Shown: piece by piece, positions 1 to 5,651 of the stretch | Position numbering within the stretch: the first letter of the stretch is position 1 | How the letters are laid out: every line of letters begins with the position of its first letter | Assembly (NCBI GenBank): GCA_022563055.1 | Contig: JADFOB010000108.1 | Span: 1 to 5,651 of the forward strand | DNA length: 5,651 nt | From: Planctomycetota bacterium | Lineage (GTDB): Bacteria > Planctomycetota > Phycisphaerae > UBA1845 | Direction: 5' to 3' | Position numbers and translations under genes: made by a program | Notes under the pieces: model-generated | Told to the model about the DNA's origin: nothing | Database searches by the model: none | Seen by the model: only the letters and a program-made list of their open reading frames with translations

Positions 1-3000
1 AGGCGGTGTAACCCTGCATGTCATTCGCTTGGAGCACCGTACGCCGTCGTTTGTGGTGGGTATTCTGTCGCAGTTCGACAGGAGCGGGACACCGACGACC
101 TCGAGCGGGAGCACGAAAAAGCGCGGCAAGTCGAAGAAGAGGAAATCGTCCCGCTCGAGGACCGGACAGGGATCCACGGGCAAGTTCACGGCGGACGATG
201 CTGAGAAGCGGCTGTTCGTGCTGTGTACGGAAGAGGAGTGGGAAAGCTACCTTCCGATCATCGCGCAGCTCGAGGCGGAGGTCGAACCCACCGGCCCGAC
301 CTTTACCCTGATTGCCGTGGAACATATCACGCCGGAAGAGGCCGTTGGAAAGCTCAAAATTCTGTTTGTCGCGATTGGGGAGAAAAAGCGAGGAACCGGG
401 ATCAATAGTGTTCGGTTCGAGCCGGCGGACGGCGCGGTCATGGTGGTCAACGCGACCTTGGACGAAATCCAACAGATGCGCGAGCTGCTCGTCGTGTTCG
501 ATCGTCCCGTGGAGATCGTGCGGCAGGTCTTTGACATCCGCTTTGTGGGTCCGGACGACATCATCAGCGCCATCGAAGCGCTGATCATCCATACAAAAAG
601 CAGTTCGACGGTTTCACGTCGAGGTGGCACGCCTGCCGGCAAGGCGAAGACCACGAAAGCGGCCGGTACGCCCGAGGTGACGCTCCTTGCCATGGGCAAT
701 CGCCTGTTCGTTCGCGCGACCCGAGAGAAGATGGATGCGATTGTGGAACTCATCGAGGAGTTTGACGTCGAGTTGGAGCGGACCACGCTGCGTGTGTACG
801 AGGACTTCTCCGCGGGCACCGACATCGAGCAGATCGCCGAGACTCTGACCGTGCTCATGGTCGGCGCGAAAGCGGCGCCCAAGAAACGCCCAAGAGGCGA
901 GGCCCAGCAGCAGCGCGCGAAGTTCCAGGCCATTCCGCAACCCGAGGCGGGAAGGTTGATTGTCGTGGCCCAGCCGGCGCAGTTCGAGGAGATCGAGGAG
1001 TTGCTCGAAATCCTGCGCGTCGACATCGGCCCGCTGGCGATCGAGACCGTGTTCGTCGACGTGCAGTTCGCCGAGCCCCAAGAGATCGTCGAGTTCGTGG
1101 ATCCCTTCCTGCAAATGAAGATCCAAGAGCTTCTGAGTTCGGGCAAGCTCAAGAGCCTCGCCCGGCCGCCGATTACACTCGGTAAAGGCACCAAACCGGG
1201 CGGTAAACGCGGCATCGGTGCGGGCGGGCGCGCCGCCGGTGCGATGGCGAGCTCCTGGTACCATCTTGAAGCGGACGCGCGAAACAGCCGCGTGGTGATC
1301 GCCGCCCCACAAATCGTGGTCGACGAAGCGAAGCGCCTGATCGCTCAGTTCGATGTTAGTCCGGAGATCGACGTACCGACCGTCGAAACGGCGCTGGTCG
1401 ACGTGCGGTACGGCGACCCGGAGGACATCATTGACCTCGTGCAGCCGCTTCTTAGCCTGAAGGTGCGGGAGCTTGTCGAGCGAGGCGAACTCAAGGGTGC
1501 GGTGGAGCTTCCTGCCGGGCCTCCAAGAGGAAAGAAAGCCGGGCAGAAGAAACCCCCAACCGGAGGCAGGAGTGCCGGGCGGACTGATGAGTGGTTCCAT
1601 CTGGCGGCTGACACATTGAATCATCGTATCGTGATCGCGGCACCTCAGGTCGTGGTCGACATCGCCAAAGAGCTGATCGCTCTGTTCGATTTCCGCCCCG
1701 ATTCCGATGTGGAGTCGATCGAGACGGCCCTTGTGGACGTACAGTTCGCCGACCCGGAGGACATCATCGATCTAGTGCGCCCGCTGCTGAGCATGAAGGT
1801 TCAAGAGCTTGTCGAGCGTGGTGTGCTCAAAGGGGCGGCGGCGGTGTCTTCGAAGTCCAAACAGCCTAAGAAAGGCCGTGGGAAAGCTTCCGCCGGCGCC
1901 AGAACCGCTGGGCGTAGCGACGGCTGGTTCCACCTGGCGTCGGACTCATGGAATCGTCGGGTCGTAATCGCCGCACCTCAGGTCGTGATCGACATCGCCA
2001 CGGAACTGGTAGCCAAGTTCGATGCCCGCAGTTCCCAAAACGAACCAATCGTCAAGACGATCGAGCTGCAAAACAGCACAGCCACCGACATGGTCAAGGC
2101 CATCCGCGAGATGATGGGGAAACCGTCTCGGGCGACCGGTGCAAAGGGTAAGCCGCGTGGCAAGCCGTCGGGTGGACTGGTGACGCCCGAGTTCTCGATC
2201 ATCGCGGCCCCGGGCGACCGGGCTGTCATGCTTCGGGCCGTGGCGGAACTTGTGGAACAGGCGACCGACTGGATCATGCAGCTCGACTCGCTTCCCGGCG
2301 GCGCGCGGAAGATCAAGGTGTATGAACTTCACCATGCGGATCCCGCCCAACTGGTCGATCTGATCATGGCGACGGTGGGCGCGCCGGTCTCGACGTCGGG
2401 CAAGAAGGGCGGGCGTGCGCGTGCGCGCGCGGCTGCGCTGGAAGAGGAGGATGATGATCCGTGGGTCACGAAGATCAAGCGGTCGGCCCCGGATCTCTAC
2501 ATCGAGGCGGATCTGATTGCCAACACGATGATCGTGGCTGCCCCACCGGCGAAGCTCGCCGAGGTCGATGCGATCGTGGCGCAGTTCGACACGGTCGAGG
2601 AGGGCGCGCGCCGAGCACCCGGTGTGCCTAAGTTCGTCTACACGCTCGAGCACCGGGATCCCCTCGATGCCGAGTTCGAGGCTCAGTCTGTGTTTGAAGC
2701 CCTGTGGGAGCCCAATGATGAGATCCCCAGGGTGGAGTCGGCGATGTGGGGCGACTACCTGGTGGTCGAGTATCCTCACGAAGACCGCTTCGGGGAAATC
2801 GAGGAGATGATCCGAAAGTACGTGGATAAACCTCCCGAGGGGGCGGGCGAACCGATGCGCAAAGCCCTGGCGATACCCGAGGGTATGTCGCCCCAGGGGT
2901 TTGCCTTGTGGCTTCGCATGAACAACCCGCAGATCAACTTCGAGCTGGTGGATATTTCCGAGCGGTCCGAGGAGGACTTCCCCATCGAACGTGTGGGGCC

Positions 3001-5651
3001 ACCACGCAAGACCGCGAATCCGTGTGTGTGGCCCACCGCGCTGGAGCGGATGAGTCGTCGTCTATTAACGGCTGCCATTGGATTGGGCGATGACGCGGGC
3101 GAGGGTGATCCTCCTCCCAACGAGGAGCAAGCCCGAGGCGACAAAGACGCGCTTGCCAAGGCTGCCCGAGCGCTGCTGGGTAATGAGGAGGAGGGCGAGG
3201 CGACCTCGGATGAGCCCCGTGCGCCGGACCGGGCGCGCGAAACCGTCAAGATCTACGTCGATCCGGAGCGAGGCGTCGTGATCGAGGGAAAGCTGGAAGT
3301 CGTCGAAGAGGTGGAGGAGTCCATCGACGATCTCAAGAAGGAGATGGAAACCCTTCGGTCACCGCCGGACATCCGGATTTACCGCGTCAAGTACATCGAC
3401 GTTTTCACAGCCACCGAAATCATCAACGAGATGTTCAACGCCACCAGGCAACAGCGACAGCAGGTCCAACAACAGCAGCGACGCGCCCAGCAACAGGCTC
3501 GCCAACAACAGCAGCAACAGCGGCGGCAACAGCAACAACAGCAGCAGCAGCAGGGCAAGCAGGGTCAACCCGGTCAGCAACAACAGCGCGGACAACGAGG
3601 GCAGCAACAACAGGCCAGTATCCCGCAACTCCCACCGACGCAGGTTCGCGTCTATCCCAACCCGCGCGACCGAACGCTGATCCTTCGTGCGGATTCAAGT
3701 CAATACCCGGCGCTTCTGGAACTCCTCTCCACGATTGATCAACCGCAACCGATCGAGAGCAAGTTCAGAACCTACACGCTCAAGAAGCTCAACGCCGTCG
3801 AGGTCGAGGAGGTTCTCAAGGACATGCTCGGGCTGACCGCAGCCCAGTCGCGCACACGGCGGACACCGCCCACCCGGCAGGGAGGTCGAGCAGGAGCGAC
3901 GCGCGGTGGTGGACGAGCGGGCGGGCAATCCGGCGGGCAACTGCCCGAGGCGATCATGCAAACCAAGGCCGACGGTACGAAAGGGGAACTCGGGGTCGAC
4001 CCAAAGGACATCAAGATATCGAGCAACGAAGAGACCAACACGATTCTTGTGATGGCGCCCGAAGCGGCGCTCGATTACATCGGCGACCTGATCGAGCAAC
4101 TCGAAAGCCAGGACGTGCCCGACCGGGTCTGGAAGACCTACGAGCTGAAGTACGCCGATGCCGACGGAGTGGTCGAATACCTGGATAGCTACTATGGCGA
4201 AGAAGGCTCCTCCTCCAAGAAGAAGGGTCGGGGCTCGCGCAACACGGGTTCGGGATTGAGGTCCAAAGCGCTCAACGCCCCGACCTTCATTGCTTATGGA
4301 CGGCTTAACCTTTTGTCGGCGCAGGCGACGGCGGAGCAGTTCGAGGAGATCGACACGCTCATCGAGAAGGTCGACGTACGCTCCGAGGAGGAGGAGTGGC
4401 AAACCGTGACACTCGCCCGGGCGGATGCCGGTACGGTGGCAGACACGCTCACGCAGATGTTCGGCTCGGGCACGCAACAGCGAAGGGGTCAACGAGGCAA
4501 GCCTTCAGCGCCCGGTGGAACCGGACCCAAGTTCATCGGCGAAGAGGGCGGCCGCATTGTCCACTTCGCAGCCCCAAACAATCTGCGCGAGGATATTCTT
4601 GCCGTGATCGAGCAGATCGAGGTCGAAACCGAACGGAAGACCAAGCCGCGGATCATTCAACTGGAGCGTGCGACGCCGTCTAAAGTGGCTGAGGCGATCG
4701 AGTCCGCTTTCTCCACCCAGAGTGCGGGGCCAAGGGGTGGTGGTCGACGCAGGAGCGGTGCATCCTCCGGGTCGCGCTTTACGCTGACGCCGCACGACGG
4801 GACGAAGCGCCTGTTTGTGATCGCTGATGATGCGACGTTCGCCGAGATTGAGACGCTCGCCAAGCTGCTCGACGTCGAGCCCGACATGGGCGTTGAATTC
4901 AGGATCTATCCGCTCCGGTTCGCCGATGCCAAGAAAATTCATGAGCAGATGAAGGAACTCATGGCGGATTACGTGCGGATGCTCGGGCGTGACGGGGGAA
5001 ACCTCCCGCCCTTTAGCGTGAACGTCGATGAGAAAGCCAACTCGCTGATCGTGCTGGGGAACCAAGCGGTCTTTTCGTTTGTCGAGAAGAACCTGGCCGG
5101 TGTCGACATTCCGGCCAACCAGCGCGACCTGCCCGATATGCTGATGGTGAAGCTCGTAAACGCCAAGGCGCAGGAAGTGGCCCAGACCATCAACAGGCTT
5201 TGGAGCGCCAAGAATCTCCCCGCCGGCGAGGTGCCGCCGGTGGCGGAGGGGAACGTGGCGCTGAATACGTTGATCGTCCGCGGCACGCAGTCGCAGATCG
5301 AGGAGATCAGGACGCAATTCATCGAACCGCTCGAAGAGAACGCCGCGCCGTCGCTGCTGACCGAGACATTCATCCTTAAGTATGCCCAACCCGAAACGGT
5401 GGCTGATTTGATTAACCTAATTTATGAGGACAAAGCCAAGGCGATCAAAGCCCTGGGTCGTGAGAGCAATGTGCCACCCATGGAGTATTCGGTGGCCGCC
5501 ACGCCGGATATGACGACTCGACAGGTGATTGTCCAGGCAAGCGAAGCGAACATGGAGCGGATCAGAAAGCGCATCGCGGAATTGGATACGGAGGAGAACG
5601 CTGCCGGCGGGATCGTAAGAGTCATCACGCTCAAGTTCAGCGACGCGACCG
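1..5651 (+). CDS. Giant secretin N-domain repeat protein, internal fragment (both ends outside window)
   Basis: A single frame (first full codon at bases 2-4, last at 5648-5650) is open for 1,883 residues with no stop, so start and stop lie outside. The translation is a chain of about 18 modules of 75-128 residues. Each has a first half of strand plus helix (pattern hxhxxLxxADPxxIxxLhxxLh), then a variable loop, then strand-strand-helix containing a recurrent N-R-L-I-V-x-A-x-P followed by an E-I-E-x-L-I-x-x-L/F-D helix. This is the pattern of the Secretin_N family (GspD/PilQ N1-N3 domains), which in known secretins forms stacked periplasmic rings and docks partners. Normal secretins have few copies. 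No signal peptide, lipobox or pore domain lies in this fragment, so calling it a true secretin is inference. Only two cysteines (residues 75 and 1008) are seen. Alternatives are a periplasmic scaffold or an exported repeat fibre. The family call is firm; the cellular role is not. Confidence 0.9.
2..1030 (+). repeat. Secretin-N units U1-U4 (divergent)
   Basis: Four modules: U1 2-286, U2 287-511, U3 512-778 and U4 779-1030. Typical first-half signatures are VTLHVIRLEHRTP (U1) and FDIRFVGPDDI (U3). Typical second-half signatures are GNRLFVRAT (U3) and GRLIVVAQP followed by an EEIEELLEIL helix (U4). U1 appears to lack at most a few N-terminal residues. Its loop (residues 27-61) is extremely basic, with 12 Lys/Arg and no acidic residue. 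U2 has only a short loop (about residues 126-136). U3 has a Lys/Ser/Thr/Gly loop (about 198-224) and U4 a Lys/Arg/Gln loop (about 289-307). The low similarity between these units contrasts with U5-U7 directly downstream. Confidence 0.8.
1031..2044 (+). repeat. Tandem block of three closely related units U5-U7
   Basis: U5 (1031-1372), U6 (1373-1708) and U7 (1709-2044) are 114, 112 and 112 residues long and in register. Each opens with an I/V-E-T-x-x-V-D-V strand and a D/E-P-x-[DE]-I-[IV] helix that extends into a characteristic K-[IV]-x-E-L segment. After a basic loop comes a W-[FY]-H-L motif, then R-[IV]-V-I-A-A-P-Q. U6 and U7 match at 32 of 39 positions in the first half and 24 of 34 in the second; the loops between (about residues 500-530 and 612-640) are unrelated in order but both rich in Lys/Arg/Gly/Pro. 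At DNA level, bases 1640-1667 and 1973-2000 agree at 27 of 28 positions. U5 is the more diverged copy. This subfamily shape, with its longer first helix, is not seen in the other units. Confidence 0.88.
2045..2830 (+). repeat. Secretin-N units U8-U10
   Basis: U8 (2045-2302) has the strand IVKTIELQNSTATD, a basic Gly/Lys/Arg loop at residues 706-725, and a second half in which the usual N-R-L-I-V is replaced by D-R-A-V-M. U9 (2303-2605) has YELHHADPAQLVDLI, then a loop that runs from very basic (residues 801-809) straight into six consecutive acidic residues (814-819), followed by NTMIVAAPP. U10 (about 2606-2830) is compact: a FVYTLEHRDP strand, a short acidic loop around residues 903-908, a GDYLVVEYP strand and a final helix ending at residue 942. 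U10 has no basic insert and is the most degenerate module before the interlude, so its assignment is less certain than the other two. Confidence 0.7.
2831..3367 (+). other. Acidic interlude; possible split secretin-N unit with long insert
   Basis: Residues 944-1122 break the regular repeat pattern. The first part (about 952-985) contains KALAIPEGMSPQGFALWL and may be a strand plus helix. Residues about 1029-1080 are low complexity and acidic, rich in Asp, Glu, Pro, Gly and Ala. The last part (1081-1118) reads VKIYVDPERGVVIEG followed by a long, charged Glu/Lys helix. That last part aligns by eye with the strand-strand-helix half of a normal unit, for example VRVYPNPRDRTLILRA of U11. I infer that this may be one module with a roughly 90-residue insert. 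It could equally be a distinct small domain or the boundary between two separately evolved repeat arrays. Cys1008 lies here. Confidence 0.45.
3368..3751 (+). repeat. Secretin-N unit U11, interrupted by a Gln-rich tract
   Basis: The first half (residues 1123-1147) has IYRVKYIDVFTATEIINEMF. The second half (1215-1246) has VRVYPNPRDRTLILRAD and a helix ending LLSTID. Between them the loop is expanded to more than 60 residues, mainly glutamine, making this the longest unit in the array at about 128 residues. The insert sits exactly where the basic loops sit in neighbouring units, so the fold is probably preserved around it. The following unit begins after a QPQP spacer. Confidence 0.82.
3449..3613 (+). 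repeat. Gln/Arg low-complexity tract encoded by mixed CAG/CAA codons
   Basis: Residues 1150-1204 contain 37 glutamines out of 55. The longest run is nine Gln (3527-3553) and ten Lys/Arg are interspersed. Codons alternate irregularly between CAG and CAA; the longest pure CAG run is five codons (3539-3553). This mixed usage points to maintenance of the amino-acid composition rather than a fresh pure-triplet expansion, although slippage could have started it. Toward the 3' end it becomes Gly/Gln/Arg rich. It lies in the loop between helix 1 and strand 2 of U11. Confidence 0.93.
3752..4885 (+). repeat. Secretin-N units U12-U15 with Arg/Gly-rich loops
   Basis: U12 (3752-4120), U13 (4121-4378), U14 (4379-4633) and U15 (4634-4885). 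Signatures are YTLKKLNAVEVEEVL and NTILVMAPE (U12), YELKYADADGVVEYL and GRLNLLSAQ (U13), VTLARADAGTVADTL and GRIVHFAAP (U14), and IIQLERATPSKVAEAI and KRLFVIADD (U15). The U12 loop (residues 1284-1313) has seven Arg, many Gly and no acidic residue, with RGG-like spacing. The U13 loop carries KKKGRG. The U14 loop has Gln, Arg and Gly. The U15 loop has GGGRRR. U12 also has an additional segment (about 1314-1335) before its second half. Glu-rich hinges, such as residues 1462-1465, separate some units. Confidence 0.82.
4886..5611 (+). repeat. Secretin-N units U16-U18 with short, weakly charged loops
   Basis: U16 (4886-5113) has FRIYPLRFADAKKI and NSLIVLGNQ. U17 (5114-5350) has MVKLVNAKAQEVAQTINRLW and NTLIVRGTQ followed by an IEEIRTQFI helix. 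U18 (5351-5611) has FILKYAQPETVADLINLIY and RQVIVQASE followed by a helix ending RIAELD. The loops between the first helix and second strand are short and contain Pro and Gly, not the long Lys/Arg inserts of upstream units. U16 and U17 have the tightest resemblance to canonical secretin N domains. The change in loop type may mark a new structural zone of the protein. Confidence 0.82.
5612..5651 (+). repeat. Start of unit U19, cut by window end
   Basis: The last 13 residues read VRVITLKFSDAT preceded by Ile. They match the opening strand and the start of the first helix of the other units (compare IYPLRFADA in U16). The array therefore continues beyond the window, and its end, including any secretin pore domain, is not visible. 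Confidence 0.7.

Noticed and set aside
18..584. Small + strand frames beginning with ATG (18-311, 223-408, 312-584)
   Set aside because: They are out of frame with the repeat protein, Arg/Ser-rich and without domain signal. They are consistent with shadow frames in GC-rich DNA.
247..1624. Long minus-strand open frames (322 and 336 residues at 247-1215 and 614-1624)
   Set aside because: They lie opposite a better-supported continuous + strand frame with clear repeated domains. Their own repeated segments are mirror images of the coding repeats, and long antisense frames are common in high-GC genes.
1946..2779. Minus-strand open frame of 277 residues
   Set aside because: It is antisense to U7-U10. 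Its Arg/His/Leu/Asp-rich composition is typical of a shadow frame, with no recognisable domain.
3539..3553. CAG repeat as a possible CRISPR or regulatory repeat
   Set aside because: It is a short in-frame triplet run inside the Gln tract, with no spacers or palindromic repeats.
3359..3628. Minus-strand frame with very long leucine runs resembling membrane segments
   Set aside because: The leucines are the reverse complement of CAG/CAA glutamine codons (CTG/TTG), so the apparent membrane protein is an artefact of the Gln tract.
4385..4396. GAGGAG-type Shine-Dalgarno-like stretch (also at 3185-3194)
   Set aside because: These encode runs of glutamate within the continuous frame, and no supported new gene starts downstream of them.
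3695..5389. Minus-strand open frames of 265 and 294 residues (3695-4492 and 4505-5389)
   Set aside because: Antisense shadows of U12-U18. No domain is recognisable, and the + strand frame accounts for the whole interval.

Overview
The whole window is one stop-free reading frame on the + strand (codons begin at base 2, then every third base). It gives 1,883 uninterrupted residues, and both the true start and the stop lie outside the window. I find no intergenic space, RNA gene, mobile element, CRISPR array, promoter or terminator. The protein is a chain of divergent copies of a small beta-alpha-beta-beta-alpha module that matches the secretin N-terminal (N1/N3-type, KH-like) domain of GspD and PilQ outer-membrane secretins. 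I count 18 units (U1-U18), the start of a 19th, and one candidate split unit. Ordinary GspD/PilQ secretins are roughly 600-800 residues long and carry only a few such modules before the pore-forming domain. No secretin pore domain, signal peptide or lipobox is visible here.

Layout: bases 2-1030 hold four divergent units (U1-U4). Bases 1031-2044 hold three closely related tandem units (U5-U7), which look like recent internal duplications. Bases 2045-2830 hold U8-U10. Bases 2831-3367 are an irregular, acidic interlude that may be one unit split by a long insert. Bases 3368-3751 are U11, interrupted by a 55-residue glutamine-rich tract. Bases 3752-4885 are U12-U15, with Arg/Gly-rich loops. Bases 4886-5611 are U16-U18, with short loops that are much less basic. 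U19 begins at 5612.

Most units carry a low-complexity insert at the same place, between the first helix and the second strand. The insert is rich in Lys, Arg, Gly, Ser and Pro, whereas the folded halves are rich in Asp and Glu. The chain therefore alternates acidic folded beads with basic flexible loops.

Organism: high G+C coding sequence (about 60% by eye) and a giant secretin-N repeat protein suggest a diderm bacterium, most plausibly Planctomycetota or a relative in the PVC group. This rests on family knowledge, not on a marker gene. The likely setting is the periplasm or cell envelope, as an oversized secretin, a secretin-associated periplasmic scaffold, or an exported fibre. The window alone cannot decide between these.
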